A DNA stretch of 64,000 nt from Pseudomonas fluorescens (GCF_001623525.1 NZ_CP015225.1:2108001-2172000), one strand, 5' to 3'; positions 7,976 to 17,882 are shown, counted from the stretch's first letter. Made by a program: numbers and translations. Notes: generated from the sequence alone by a model not told the origin.

Positions 7976-9877
7976 CTACATCTCGACCTGTGTGCCCAGT
8001 TCTATCACCCGGTTCAACGGCAACTTGAAGTACTTCAGGTTGCTATTGGCGTTCTTCAGCAAAAATGCGAACAGGGTTTCTCGCCAACGGGCCATTCCGA
8101 TGCGCTTGGTCGGGATCACCGTCTCCCGGCTGAGGAAATAGGTGGTACGCATCGGACTGAAGTCCAGTTCAGCCAAGTGACAGAGACTCAAGGCCAAGGG
8201 GACATCGGGCTCCTCGATAAAGCCAAAGTGCAGACTGACCCGGAAGAACCCTTCTCCATAGGCTTCAATCTCAAACCGTCGGTCAGCACTCACACGAGGG
8301 CTGTCTTCAGACACCACCGTGAGCAATACCACTTGCTCATGCAAAACCTGGTTATGCAGCAGGTTGTGCAGCAGTGCATGAGGAACAGCATCTGTCCTGG
8401 CCGTAAGAAACACTGCCGTACCTTGCACCCTATGGGGAGGCTGCGTCCGGATGCTGCCGATGAATAGCGGTAGAGGAAGTGCGGTTTCATCCAGCCGCTC
8501 AACAATAATCTTTCTGCCCCGCTTCCAGGTCGTCATCAAAATGAACAGGCTGATGCCGGCAATCACCGGGAACGCCCCACCCTGAAAAATTTTGGGTGCA
8601 TTGGCCGCGAAATACAGACCGTCTACCAGCAAGAATCCGAGCAGCATTGGGACCGCCAGCCAGCGCGGCGTTTTCCACAGGAGCAGGACGACTGCCGAGG
8701 ACAAGACTGTCGTGATCAACATGGTCCCCGTCACAGCGACGCCATAAGCTGCGGCCAGGGCACTGGACGACTCGAAACCAATCACCAACAGCACGACACC
8801 CACCATCAACGCCCAGTTAACCGTACCGATATAGATCTGTCCCTGTTCCTGGCTGGAGGTATGCTGGATAAACATGCGTGGGACGTAACCCAACTGGATG
8901 GCTTGGCGAGTCAGGGAAAAAGCTCCGGAGATCACGGCTTGAGAGGCGATGATGGTGGCTAGTGTGGAGAGCGCGACCATCGGTAAAAGTGCCCATTCAG
9001 GCGCCAGTAAATAGAACGGGTTGCGCACGGTCTCCGGGTTACCCAGGATCAGGGCGCCTTGGCCAAAATAATTGAGCACCAAGCCGGGCAACACGAGAAT
9101 GAACCAGGCGCGAGCAATGGGCTTGCGGCCAAAGTGGCCCATGTCGGCATACAGTGCTTCAGCACCGGTCAATGCCAACACCACGGCGCCCAGAATGGCC
9201 ACGCCAATCCCCGGATGCACCACAAAAAATTGCACCGCCCATGCAGGATTGAGCGCCTGCAGAACTTCCGGTCGTTGCAGGATGCCGTAAATGCCGAGCG
9301 CACCCAGCACCATGAACCACAGCACCATGACCGGGCCGAACAGGATGCCGATACGCGCCGTGCCATGTTTTTGGATCAGGAACAGCGCTACCAGGATGAC
9401 CACGGACAGCGGAACGACCCACTGTTCGATTCCATCGAACGCAAGCTGCAGCCCTTCGACCGCCGAGAGCACCGAGATGGCCGGGGTGATCATGCTGTCC
9501 CCGTAAAACAGTGCCGCGCCGAACAGCCCGAGCAATACCAGGACCCTGCTCATTTTGGGAAACGGTGCCGCAGCCCGACGTGCCAATGCGGTCAAGGCCA
9601 TGATGCCCCCCTCGCCCTGGTTGTTGGCGCGAAGGATGAACAGCACGTACTTGATCGAGACGACCCAGATCAGTGACCAGAAGATCAACGACAGAATACC
9701 CAGTACACCGTCCTGGTTGGCCTGGACGCCGTAGTGACCGGCGAACACTTCTTTGAGTGTGTAAAGCGGGCTGGTGCCAATGTCCCCATAAACCACGCCC
9801 ACCGCGGCGACGAGCAAGCCCACTCCTGATGTTTTGGTATGGGAGTCTTCATGGGCGGGAATCGCTGCTTCGCTCAA
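7976..9877 (-). CDS. kup: Low-affinity potassium transporter Kup
   Basis: A 633-residue protein, the usual length for Kup/TrkD. The start region [19 protein letters not shown] is the family hallmark, followed by about twelve hydrophobic segments and a hydrophilic C-terminal domain of some 200 residues. Kup is a H+-coupled K+ uptake protein of the inner membrane. It is monocistronic by context: CorA-like gene converging downstream, and a 301-base gap upstream. Confidence 0.97.
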   Translation of the reverse strand: MSEAAIPAHEDSHTKTSGVGLLVAAVGVVYGDIGTSPLYTLKEVFAGHYGVQANQDGVLGILSLIFWSLIWVVSIKYVLFILRANNQGEGGIMALTALARRAAAPFPKMSRVLVLLGLFGAALFYGDSMITPAISVLSAVEGLQLAFDGIEQWVVPLSVVILVALFLIQKHGTARIGILFGPVMVLWFMVLGALGIYGILQRPEVLQALNPAWAVQFFVVHPGIGVAILGAVVLALTGAEALYADMGHFGRKPIARAWFILVLPGLVLNYFGQGALILGNPETVRNPFYLLAPEWALLPMVALSTLATIIASQAVISGAFSLTRQAIQLGYVPRMFIQHTSSQEQGQIYIGTVNWALMVGVVLLVIGFESSSALAAAYGVAVTGTMLITTVLSSAVVLLLWKTPRWLAVPMLLGFLLVDGLYFAANAPKIFQGGAFPVIAGISLFILMTTWKRGRKIIVERLDETALPLPLFIGSIRTQPPHRVQGTAVFLTARTDAVPHALLHNLLHNQVLHEQVVLLTVVSEDSPRVSADRRFEIEAYGEGFFRVSLHFGFIEEPDVPLALSLCHLAELDFSPMRTTYFLSRETVIPTKRIGMARWRETLFAFLLKNANSNLKYFKLPLNRVIELGTQVEM

Positions 9878-10178
9878 GGGCTACGTCTCTAAAATTACGG
9901 GGGGAAGTGTATGCCATCCTTGAGCAATACGATTTGCCAAAGCCATTGGAAATGCAAGGCGCTCGGACGATCTGAAAATCGCGGCCAGTATCATTCCAGG
10001 CCATAACACCTACCGTAAAGAAACCGTAAAAATTTACATTCCCCGTTGGTCTGTCATCGTCAGGACTGCGCGTTAACGCTTCCCCATTACGGACAGTTAC
10101 GCGTTATCGCGCACGCTCTATACCCGCGGCCCAGCGAGGGATCGTGGCAATTTTCAGAGCATTTACGACAGCATCCCG
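9878..10178. other. Gap upstream of kup
   Basis: 301 bases between the kup start and the stop of the AcoR-like gene. It must hold the kup promoter on the minus strand. I see direct repeats of CCGTAAA near 10013 and 10023 and an AT-rich stretch around 10030, but no confident promoter, terminator or gene. Confidence 0.5.
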
Positions 10179-12170
10179 CTAAGAACGGAACGCATCAACC
10201 TTGAGCCCAAACCGACTCATCTTGTTGTACAACCCGCCACGCGATACATTCAGTCGTTGAGCAGCCAGGCGGATGTTTCCGCGCGTATCTTTGAGGGCGG
10301 CGATAATGGCATTCATCTCATGGGTGCCCAGGTCCGGCGCCATCCGCGGCCCAGGGGCACTTCCCCATGTCGATGGGCGCCCTCGCTGCCTGATTTCCAA
10401 GGCAAGATCGCTCGGCTCGATCAGTTCAGTCATCGCCAGGTTGGTCGCCCGCTCAATGACGTTCTCCAGCTCACGGACATTGCCTGGCCAGTGATAGGCG
10501 CCAAGCATGTCCAGCGCCGCGGGCGAAAGGTCCTGCATCGACTTGCGTAGCGACCGGGCACATCGCGCGAGAAAATGCCGCGCGAGCAACGGTACATCTT
10601 CGCGGCGCATCCGCAGTGGCGGCACCGTCAGGTTCAGCACGTTGAGCCGGTAGTAAAGGTCCTCACGAAAGGCGCCTTCGGCCACGGCCTGGCTCAGGTT
10701 GCGATGGGTGGCAGCGATGATGCGCACGTTGACCCGCAGCGATTTTTTCGCCCCCACCCGTGTCACCTCGCCTTCCTGCAGGACACGTAATAGGCTGACC
10801 TGCGCATCAAAGGACATGTCACCGATTTCATCGAGGAAGATCGTCCCACCATCGGCCAATTCGAACTTGCCTGCCGACCCACCACGCGCCGCTCCGGTGA
10901 AAGCACCTTCGACATGTCCAAACAGTTCGCTCTGCACCAGTTCACGGGGAATGGCGCCGCAATTAACCGCCACAAAAGGCCCGCCACAACGGTCACTGGC
11001 ATTATGGATGGCCTGGGCGAACAGCTCCTTGCCAGTGCCGCTCTCACCGAGGATCAGCGTGGTCGAATCACTGCGACTGGCAACCCGCGCCAGGTGCAGT
11101 GCATCCTCAATCGCCTGTGAACGGCCGAGGATGGTTTCGAAGGTGTAGCTGGCCTGGGTGCCAATGATCCGCCGGGTGATTTCGCGGATGCGTCGGTTCT
11201 CGCGCAACGACACAATCCGCCCGCCTTGCTCCAGCGGGCAGACCGACACCAGGCAGGCCAGATGGCTGCGGTCGGGCAATTCAAAGGTGCAGTCCAGGTC
11301 GCGCACGCCATCCCCGCCCGCGAGCAGGACTGCATCGGTCAATTCGCTCTGGCCCAGGCTCTTGAATGGACTGCCGAGCAGGTCACGGCCGACGCGAAAC
11401 AACTGTCGCGCGTAATGGTTGAGGGCCTTGATGCGGCCCTGCTCATCCAAAACCACCAAGCCCTCGTTGAGCACCTCAAGGACTGTCTGTTGTTCTTCCA
11501 GCAAGGCTTGCAGCGCCATCTGCCTGGAGACCGCCTCGGCCGCAGCCTGGACGGTGCCCAGCGTATGGAAATGAAACCAGCCGGGCTCTGCCGTCAAGGT
11601 CAACATACCCAGCGTCCGACCTTGGGCATCGCGGATTGGCGCGGCGGCGCAATGCATCCGGCGCTGGCGCAGGCCAAACCCGAAGTTCTCCTCGGCCAGC
11701 ACATACACCAAACGGTCTTCGACAATAGCCAGCCCGGTGCAATTGGTGCCCTGTACCGACTCCAGCAATCGACTGCCTATGGGTGTGAGGTCCAGGCCAC
11801 AGAAATACAAAGTCGTGCCTTCGGCATCGGTCAGGTTGATATGGCCCCTGGGGTTATAGGCGAGCAAACCGCGCATGACTTGCGCCGCAGCAGCGATCAG
11901 CACCCGGTTGGCTGCCAGTGTCTCGGTCAGGTCGGCAGGCGCGACAAAACGGTACTCGCCGTCTTCTGGGTCGAGGCCGGCATGGACGCTGCGCAACCAG
12001 GATTCCCAAATCACCCGGCGGATCCCGGCAGGCCGTTCGATAGCCCCCTGCAAACACGCGCGCCAAGCCTCATCCAGCGCAGTGCCTGGCCCTTGGTTCA
12101 ACGACGCGGGGCCCAGCGTGGTGAGGTAGTCACGGTCTTCGGCGCTCAATGCTGCAGGTTGCTGGTTCAT
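10179..12170 (-). CDS. AcoR-like sigma54-dependent transcriptional activator
   Basis: A 663-residue enhancer-binding protein. A GAF-like sensor covers about residues 60-215 and a PAS-like segment 225-330. The AAA+ domain has Walker A GESGTGKE (375-382), the sigma54-contacting GAFTGA loop (422-427) and Walker B GGTIFLDEIG (441-450). The C-terminal Fis-type helix-turn-helix is RLAAQRLNVSRGGLYNKMSR. There is no receiver domain, so it responds to a ligand bound by the N-terminal region. It is divergent from the dehydrogenase operon, whose upstream region has a matching dyad operator and a consensus sigma54 promoter. AcoR itself controls acetoin catabolism; here the neighbours are polyol/sugar-type genes, so the inducer is probably different. 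Confidence 0.93.
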   Translation of the reverse strand: MNQQPAALSAEDRDYLTTLGPASLNQGPGTALDEAWRACLQGAIERPAGIRRVIWESWLRSVHAGLDPEDGEYRFVAPADLTETLAANRVLIAAAAQVMRGLLAYNPRGHINLTDAEGTTLYFCGLDLTPIGSRLLESVQGTNCTGLAIVEDRLVYVLAEENFGFGLRQRRMHCAAAPIRDAQGRTLGMLTLTAEPGWFHFHTLGTVQAAAEAVSRQMALQALLEEQQTVLEVLNEGLVVLDEQGRIKALNHYARQLFRVGRDLLGSPFKSLGQSELTDAVLLAGGDGVRDLDCTFELPDRSHLACLVSVCPLEQGGRIVSLRENRRIREITRRIIGTQASYTFETILGRSQAIEDALHLARVASRSDSTTLILGESGTGKELFAQAIHNASDRCGGPFVAVNCGAIPRELVQSELFGHVEGAFTGAARGGSAGKFELADGGTIFLDEIGDMSFDAQVSLLRVLQEGEVTRVGAKKSLRVNVRIIAATHRNLSQAVAEGAFREDLYYRLNVLNLTVPPLRMRREDVPLLARHFLARCARSLRKSMQDLSPAALDMLGAYHWPGNVRELENVIERATNLAMTELIEPSDLALEIRQRGRPSTWGSAPGPRMAPDLGTHEMNAIIAALKDTRGNIRLAAQRLNVSRGGLYNKMSRFGLKVDAFRS

Positions 12171-12182
12171 TATTCGGCCACA

Positions 12183-12230
12183 TGTTCATATTTTCGACAT
12201 GTCAGTATAGACATGTCATTTAAATGAACA
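12183..12230. promoter_or_regulatory. 48-bp dyad: probable enhancer (UAS) for the AcoR-like activator
   Basis: Two copies of the palindrome GACATGTC (12196-12203 and 12210-12217) are placed symmetrically and flanked by TGTTCAT (12183-12189) and ATGAACA (12224-12230), all sharing one centre near 12206.5. This fits two adjacent dimer sites for a Fis-type activator. The centre lies about 90 bases upstream of the sigma54 -12 element and close to the activator's own start, so autoregulation is possible. Confidence 0.8.
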
Positions 12231-12282
12231 TTATTTTGAATAAAACCAAATAAATTCCCTTTAATATCAATCAGTTAATTGT

Positions 12283-12298
12283 TGGCACAGCGCTTGCT
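12283..12298 (+). promoter_or_regulatory. Sigma54 promoter (-24/-12) of the dehydrogenase operon
   Basis: TGGCAC-AGCGC-TTGCT matches the sigma54 consensus TGGCAC-N5-TTGC, with GG and GC separated by exactly 10 bases. Transcription would start near 12309, some 55 bases before the first gene. A sigma54 activator gene and a dyad enhancer lie immediately upstream, which makes the match unlikely to be chance. Confidence 0.88.
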
Positions 12299-12364
12299 CC
12301 CTGCTTGCACAGACGAGGACATTCTTACCGCCGAGTCGCTAAAACAATAAAGGGAGTCATGTTC

Positions 12365-13387
12365 ATGAGCACATCCAAGACCCTTCGCCTTGGCCTCATC
12401 GGCGCCGGCCGCATGGGCAGTTTTCACGGCCTGACCGCCGCCCGGCACATCCCCGGCGCCTGCCTCGCCGCCATCGCCGACCCTACGCCCGGCCAAGCCG
12501 CACGCTTGGCGGCAGAACTGGACGTGCAGAAGGTCTATACCGACCCACAGCAATTACTCGATGACCCGGACATCGACGCCGTGCTGATCGCCGCCCCGGC
12601 ACGCAGCCATGCCGAGTTGGTGATCAGTGCGGCCCGGGCCGGCAAAGGCGTGTTCTGTGAAAAACCGATGGCCATCACCCTCGACGAGGCCGACCGCGCC
12701 ATCGCCGCCGCTGCCGATGCTCGGGTGACGCTACAAGTCGGCTTCAACCGCCGCTTCGCCAGAAGCTTCCGCACCGCCCACCTGGACGTGGTCGCCGGCC
12801 GGATCGGTACGCCACAACTGCTGCGCTCGTTGACCCGCGACCCAGCGCTGAACAACCCGGCTGCGTCACCACAATGGGTGATCTTCCTGGAAACCCTGAT
12901 CCATGACTTCGACACCCTGCGCTACCTGAATCCGGGCGCCGAGGCGGTTGAGGTTTTTGTGATGGCCGATGCCCTGATCGCACCGGCCTACAAGGCCAAA
13001 GGGTTTCTCGACACTGCGGTGGTCACCATCCGTTTCGACAATGGCGCCATCGCCACGGCCGAGGCCAATTTCCAGGCCGTGTATGGCTACGATGTCCGCG
13101 GCGAAGTGTTCGGCAGCGCTGGCATGCTGACCATGGGCAACGTCAACGACTCTGACTTGCTGCGGTACCTGGCCAATGGGGTCCAGGCCGACACCCAGCG
13201 CATGGACACCGACCTGCTGCGGGATGCCTATGTGGCCGAGCTCAACCACTTCGCCAACTGCGTGCGCAGTGGAGAAAAACCCTTGGCCAGCGGTGAAGAC
13301 GCGCGGGCGGCACTGGCCATTGCCCGTGCCTGTATCGAATCCTTCCAACAGGGCAAGGCGGTGCGCGTGCAAGGAGCACGGTCATGA
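12365..13387 (+). CDS. Gfo/Idh/MocA-family NAD(P)-dependent dehydrogenase (inositol 2-dehydrogenase-like)
   Basis: A 340-residue oxidoreductase. The Rossmann motif is LGLIGAGRMGSFHG (10-22), the EKP motif with the conserved lysine is FCEKPMAI (97-104), and LIHDFDTLRYL carries the catalytic Asp/His region. Family members oxidise inositol or other cyclic polyols and sugars at a hydroxyl carbon. ATG 12365 is chosen over 12359 because the GGGAG site is 8 bases away from the former and only 2 from the latter. The stop overlaps the next start by 4 bases, so the two are translationally coupled. Expression is predicted to be sigma54-dependent. myo-Inositol is one candidate substrate, but the other iol genes are absent. 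Confidence 0.88.
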   Translation: MSTSKTLRLGLIGAGRMGSFHGLTAARHIPGACLAAIADPTPGQAARLAAELDVQKVYTDPQQLLDDPDIDAVLIAAPARSHAELVISAARAGKGVFCEKPMAITLDEADRAIAAAADARVTLQVGFNRRFARSFRTAHLDVVAGRIGTPQLLRSLTRDPALNNPAASPQWVIFLETLIHDFDTLRYLNPGAEAVEVFVMADALIAPAYKAKGFLDTAVVTIRFDNGAIATAEANFQAVYGYDVRGEVFGSAGMLTMGNVNDSDLLRYLANGVQADTQRMDTDLLRDAYVAELNHFANCVRSGEKPLASGEDARAALAIARACIESFQQGKAVRVQGARS

Positions 13388-14175
13388 GTTTCATCCCGTT
13401 CAAACTGGCGATCAGCGCCGAAATGGTCTTCCTCGACCTGCCCTTCATCGAGCGTGTCAAACGCATTCATGCCCTGGGCTTCAGCGTCGAGATATGGAAC
13501 TGGACGACCAAAGACATCCAAGCCCTCGTAGCGAGCGGCGCGGACTTCACCTCCATGACCGGCTACATCTCAGGTAGCCTGACCGATCCCGAGGGCATCC
13601 AGCAACTGCTCGACAGCGCCCAGGAATCCTTGGCGGTCGCCGCTCAATTGGGGTGCCCGAGCCTGAACCTGCATGGCACCGGCCTGGGTGACCAGGGATT
13701 ACCGGTCAAACCCGTTGCCCAGACCACCGGCCGCATGTGGTTAAGCGCCTGCAAGACGCTGGAAAAAATTGCCCGCCTGGGCGAAGACGCAGGCCGGGTG
13801 TTCCTACTGGAAAACCTCAACACCGAAGTCGACCACCCGGGCACGCCGTTCGCCCGCGCTGACGATACCCTGGCGCTGATCGAAGCCGTGGGCAGCCCAC
13901 ACCTGAAGATGAACCTGGACCTCTATCACGCACAGATCGGCGAAGGAAACCTGATCGAACTGATCCAGCGCGCCGGCAACGCCATCGGCGAAATCCAGGT
14001 CGCCGATGTGCCGGGACGCATGGAGCCCGGCACCGGTGAAATCCACTATCCCGCCATTGCCAGGGCCTTGTTCGGCATGGGATACAGCGGTGTCGTCGGC
14101 CTCGAAGGCTGGGCCAGCGGTGACAGCGAGGTCGCGCTTGAACGGTTCAGACAGGCCTTCTCGCTTGATGGATGA
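13384..14175 (+). CDS. Hydroxypyruvate isomerase-like TIM-barrel protein
   Basis: A 263-residue xylose-isomerase-like TIM barrel. Metal and substrate residues of the Hyi family are visible: Glu143 (LLENLN), Asp179 and His182 (MNLDLYHAQIGEGNL), and Glu241 (VVGLEGW), together with the family signature IQVADVPGRMEPGTGEI. Hyi interconverts hydroxypyruvate and tartronate semialdehyde, but relatives isomerise or epimerise other keto sugars, such as those formed by the dehydrogenase encoded just upstream. The start overlaps the preceding stop by 4 bases. Confidence 0.87.
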   Translation: MSFIPFKLAISAEMVFLDLPFIERVKRIHALGFSVEIWNWTTKDIQALVASGADFTSMTGYISGSLTDPEGIQQLLDSAQESLAVAAQLGCPSLNLHGTGLGDQGLPVKPVAQTTGRMWLSACKTLEKIARLGEDAGRVFLLENLNTEVDHPGTPFARADDTLALIEAVGSPHLKMNLDLYHAQIGEGNLIELIQRAGNAIGEIQVADVPGRMEPGTGEIHYPAIARALFGMGYSGVVGLEGWASGDSEVALERFRQAFSLDG

Positions 14176-14261
14176 GGCCTGCGCCGGGCTGCATTAGAAA
14201 CGCGTGGCAGATTTTCATCACTTGATGACGTTCAACCCATAACAACAAAAGGAATACCATC

Positions 14262-15188
14262 ATGCGTCGTTGCACACTGCTTTTCGCCACCCTGCTATTG
14301 CTCTTCAGCCAATGGGCCGCCGCCGACTATCGCATCGGCGTCAGCATCGCCAGGGTCGACGACAACTTCATGACCTACGTGCGTAACGGCCTGGCCGAGG
14401 CCGCGAAAAAGGAAAACGTGCAGATTCAGTTCGAGGACGCCCAAGGCGACGTGGTGCGCCAACTCAACCAGGTCCAGGGTTTTATCAACCAGAAAGTGGA
14501 TGCGGTCATTGTCCTGCCGGTGGACACCTCTGCCACGGCCAATATCACCCGCGCCGCGGTCGAAGCGAAGACGCCGCTGGTCTACGTCAACCGTCACCCG
14601 GACGAACGCACCTTGCCCAAGGGCGTCGTCACGGTGGCGTCCAATGACATCGAGGCCGGACATCTGCAGATGCGCTACCTGGCCGAAAAGCTCGGCGGCA
14701 AGGGCAACCTCGCGATCATCATGGGCGACCTGGCGCAAAACGCCACCCACGACCGCACCGAAGGCGTCAAACAGGTGCTCAAGGACTATCCCGGCATCAA
14801 GATCGTCGAGCAGCAAAGTGCCGAGTGGCAGCGCAACAAAGGGATGGACCTGACCAGTAACTGGTTGCTGGCGGGCAGTCGGTTCGACGCCATCGTCGCC
14901 AACAACGACGAGATGGCCATCGGTGCGGCCATGGCCTTGCAGCAGGCCGGCAAAACCAAGGGCGAGGTCGCCATCGTCGGGATCGACGGCTTGCCCGATG
15001 GCCTCGCGGCGATCAAGCGCGGGATGCTGGTCGCCTCGGTGTTCCAGGATCCCAAGGCCCAGGCGACCAGCGCGGTACAGGCAGCGCTCAAGATGATCAA
15101 GGGAGAACCGGTGGAAACGGACGTCTGGGTGCCCTTTCAGTTGATCAAGCCTGAGCAGTTGGCGGTGTTTGAGCAACATTACAAGTAG
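14262..15188 (+). CDS. Sugar/polyol ABC transporter periplasmic binding protein
   Basis: A 308-residue RbsB-type binding protein with a signal peptide (hydrophobic core LLFATLLLLFSQWAAA, cleavage near residue 21). The body has typical type-1 features: YRIGVSIARVDDNFMTYVRNG, the sugar-contact segment VYVNRH, and AIVANNDEMAIGAAMALQQ. It lies 86 bases after the TIM-barrel gene and is the last gene of the sigma54-controlled cluster. No matching permease or ATPase follows; the next genes run on the opposite strand. It therefore either serves a transporter encoded elsewhere or is left from a larger operon. Similarity to inositol/ribose-binding proteins fits the dehydrogenase. Confidence 0.88.
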   Translation: MRRCTLLFATLLLLFSQWAAADYRIGVSIARVDDNFMTYVRNGLAEAAKKENVQIQFEDAQGDVVRQLNQVQGFINQKVDAVIVLPVDTSATANITRAAVEAKTPLVYVNRHPDERTLPKGVVTVASNDIEAGHLQMRYLAEKLGGKGNLAIIMGDLAQNATHDRTEGVKQVLKDYPGIKIVEQQSAEWQRNKGMDLTSNWLLAGSRFDAIVANNDEMAIGAAMALQQAGKTKGEVAIVGIDGLPDGLAAIKRGMLVASVFQDPKAQATSAVQAALKMIKGEPVETDVWVPFQLIKPEQLAVFEQHYK

Positions 15189-15284
15189 CGACAGGCCCCT
15201 CATTTCGCCGCGATCCCGGCCAGGGATCAGCGGCGACTTGCAAGCCCAAATCCTATTCTTTGCAGGACGACCTCGCTAACCGGT

Positions 15285-16046
15285 CTACTTCCCTCCGGTC
15301 ACATCCAGGAAGGTGCCCGTCACAAACGAAGCCTGCGGCCCCGCCAACCAGAGAATGGCCCGCGCCACCTCCTCCGGCTGGCCGCCACGCCCCATCGGGA
15401 TCGTCTCCTTCACCCGGTCGACTCTACCCGGCTCTCCGCCACTGGCATGCATCTGGGTGTAGATATGCCCGGGGCGAACACAGTTGACCCGAATCCCCTC
15501 CCGAGCCACTTCCTTGGCATAACCGGTCGTGAACGTTTCAACCGCCCCCTTGGACGCTGCGTAGTCCACGTATTCATTCGGGCTACCGAGGCGGGCTGAC
15601 GCCGAAGAGATATTGATGACGGCACCGCCACGCCCGCCATAACGGTAGGCCATGCGCCGGGTCGCGTGTTGCGCGCAGAGCATCGGGCCCAAGGTGTTGA
15701 CCGCAAAGATTCGCTGCATGCGCTCGAAGCCAAGATCTTCCAAGCGAGATTGGCGTGCCAATATCGAAGCGTTGTTGACCAGCACATCGATTCGTCCGAA
15801 GCGCAGGTCAAGGGTGGCGAAGAGTTCGGCGACCTGGGCTGGGTCGGCGTTATCGGCACGCACCGCCAAGGCACGGCTCCCTTTGGCCTCGACTTGCGCT
15901 GCCACCGCCAATGCCGACGCCTCATCGGCGATGTAGGTCAGCACGACGTCGTAACCTTGCTCAGCGGCCAGCAGGGCGGTCGCCGCCCCGATCCCGCGCC
16001 CGCCTCCGGTGATCAGGATCACGGGTTTTTGCGAACGGTCATTCAT
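15285..16046 (-). CDS. Short-chain dehydrogenase/reductase
   Basis: A 253-residue classical SDR. The cofactor motif TGGGRGIG (13-20), the NNAS motif (91-94), a catalytic serine in INISSASA and the Y162-x3-K166 pair (DYAASKGA) are all present, so it should be active. ATG 16046 has GAGGA 7 bases upstream; the TTG two codons earlier is less likely. It resembles FabG/glucose-1-dehydrogenase types; the substrate cannot be assigned. It lies 34 bases after the EamA gene on the same strand and may be co-transcribed with it. Confidence 0.92.
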   Translation of the reverse strand: MNDRSQKPVILITGGGRGIGAATALLAAEQGYDVVLTYIADEASALAVAAQVEAKGSRALAVRADNADPAQVAELFATLDLRFGRIDVLVNNASILARQSRLEDLGFERMQRIFAVNTLGPMLCAQHATRRMAYRYGGRGGAVINISSASARLGSPNEYVDYAASKGAVETFTTGYAKEVAREGIRVNCVRPGHIYTQMHASGGEPGRVDRVKETIPMGRGGQPEEVARAILWLAGPQASFVTGTFLDVTGGK

Positions 16047-16080
16047 GGTCAATCCTCACAGCCAAATGAAAAAAGTGGCG

Positions 16081-16908
16081 TCAACCGACAACCAGCGTAC
16101 CGAGCGCAATAACGGCGCAGGCCAGCAGCTTGCGCAAGGTCAATGCTTCGCCAAGAAAGGCGTACCCGATCAAAGCGGCGAACATGACACTGGTTTCCCG
16201 CAGGGCGGACACCGCTCCCATCGGGGCATGGGCCATGGCATAGATCACGACGCCGTAGGCCAGCAATGAAACCAACCCGCCAGCGAAGGCTGCGGCGATA
16301 CCTGGCCGCCAGGCAAAGAGGCTTCTGGCATCTCGCAGTCCGATATAAACCAGGGGCATCATCACGCCCCACAACAGGCACATCCAGGCGGTGTAGGCCA
16401 TTGGCGCCCCGGAGAGGCGAACGCCTATGCCATCGACGACGCTGTAAGCGGCAATGAAAAAACCGGTGCCCAGTGCGTAGGGCAAGTCAGGTAACGCCCG
16501 CCGGCGCCCGGTATAAGCCAGCAAGAGGATTCCGGTCGACACCAACGCAATACCTAGCAGTCCACTCGGCACCACGCGCTCGCCCGCGAACAGCGAAGCG
16601 GCCAGGACGATCAGGATCGGGGATACACCGCGGGCGATTGGATAGGTCTGGCCCAGGTCGCCGGACTTGTAACTGCGCACCAGGAACAGGTTGTAACCCA
16701 CGTGCAATACAGCGGAGAGTCCGACGCAGAACCAGCTGGCACGGGCGGGCGGCGCCAGCAGCGCCGCCACGATGACGCTCGCCAAGGCTATCGCCACGCA
16801 CATGATGGTCATGGACCACAAACGGTCGGTGCCCCCGCGCAGCATGGCATTCCAGCTGGCATGCAGCAGCGCGGCGAACAAGACGAGGCAGATGATGTGT
16901 AAAGGCAT
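16081..16908 (-). CDS. EamA/DMT-family membrane transporter
   Basis: A 275-residue inner-membrane protein with about ten hydrophobic helices in two repeats, as in drug/metabolite transporters (for example VLFAALLHASWNAMLRGG at the N-terminus and GAVSALRETSVMFAALIG in the second half). Such proteins export amino acids, metabolites or drugs. AGGA lies 7 bases before the start. It precedes the SDR gene on the same strand and is next to a LysR regulator transcribed the same way. Confidence 0.9.
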   Translation of the reverse strand: MPLHIICLVLFAALLHASWNAMLRGGTDRLWSMTIMCVAIALASVIVAALLAPPARASWFCVGLSAVLHVGYNLFLVRSYKSGDLGQTYPIARGVSPILIVLAASLFAGERVVPSGLLGIALVSTGILLLAYTGRRRALPDLPYALGTGFFIAAYSVVDGIGVRLSGAPMAYTAWMCLLWGVMMPLVYIGLRDARSLFAWRPGIAAAFAGGLVSLLAYGVVIYAMAHAPMGAVSALRETSVMFAALIGYAFLGEALTLRKLLACAVIALGTLVVG

Positions 16909-16976
16909 GCATCATCCTAGACCGATCGAGTAGCGCCAAAAAAGCAAAGTCTCTTCATCCCGGCATGAAGAAAACC

Positions 16977-17882
16977 TCATGCATAAGCGTGCTGCGCGTC
17001 CAGGGCCTGGGTAACCAGCCAACGACGAAAGTGGGTGATATGAGGCTGGGTCTCGATCCCCTTGGGGCATACGAAGTAATACGCCAGGGGCGATGCACAC
17101 GGCAGTTCGAAAAGCCTTTCAAGACGGCCGTCATTGAGTTCGGCTTCGACATGCCCGCTGCGTGCCAGCGCGATCCCTTGTCCCAGGAGCGCCGCCTCGA
17201 TGGTCATATTGGTATCTGCGTAGCGAATGCTCTCCTTCAAGCTCGTGACCTCGACGCCCACCTGGGCAAACCACTGCTCCCATTTCGGCACCAACGCTGC
17301 GCCATCGCGCGTAAGCAGCGGATAGCGCAACAATTCGGCAGCCGTTTGAGGCGTACCAAAGCGTGCAAGCAACGTCGGGCTGGCGACTGGGAAAATCTGC
17401 TCGCGGAACAGGAATTCTGAAAACAGCGAAGGGAAATGCCCGTTGCCCAGGCGGATAGCCACGTCCGGGTCTGTCGTCGAGAAGTTAATGGGGCTATCGG
17501 TACTGTCCAGGGTAAGCAGAATTTCCGGATGCGCTTTCGCCAAATCAGGCAGCCTGGGCAGCAACCACTTCAAGGCGAAAGAATAGGTCGTGCTCACGCT
17601 CAGCCGCTGTCGCCCGTTCTGCTCGCGCAGATCGGCCAAGGTGGCCTCGAGCTTCATGAAGAATTCCCGCACGATGGGCGCAAGCGCTGCGCCTGCCGAG
17701 GTCAGGTGCTGCGAGTTACCGCGATGAAACAGTTGCAATCCCCAGAGCTGTTCCAAATGCTTGAGCTGGTGGCTCACTGCGCTCTGTGTGACATGCAACT
17801 CCTCTGCTGCCGCGGTGAATGTGGCGTGCCGGGTAGCGGCTTCAAAGGCGCGCAGGCTCGAAGAAGGAGGGAGGTTTCGCAT
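16977..17882 (-). CDS. LysR-family regulator (GcvA-like)
   Basis: A 301-residue LysR protein. The N-terminal helix-turn-helix is FTAAAEELHVTQSAVSHQLKHLEQ (residues about 21-44), followed by the effector domain with the strand ISVSTTYSFALKWLLPRLPDL-like opening of the GcvA/AmpR subgroup. It is upstream of the EamA and SDR genes on the same strand (68-base gap), so it may control them. No ligand can be assigned. Confidence 0.93.
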   Translation of the reverse strand: MRNLPPSSSLRAFEAATRHATFTAAAEELHVTQSAVSHQLKHLEQLWGLQLFHRGNSQHLTSAGAALAPIVREFFMKLEATLADLREQNGRQRLSVSTTYSFALKWLLPRLPDLAKAHPEILLTLDSTDSPINFSTTDPDVAIRLGNGHFPSLFSEFLFREQIFPVASPTLLARFGTPQTAAELLRYPLLTRDGAALVPKWEQWFAQVGVEVTSLKESIRYADTNMTIEAALLGQGIALARSGHVEAELNDGRLERLFELPCASPLAYYFVCPKGIETQPHITHFRRWLVTQALDAQHAYA

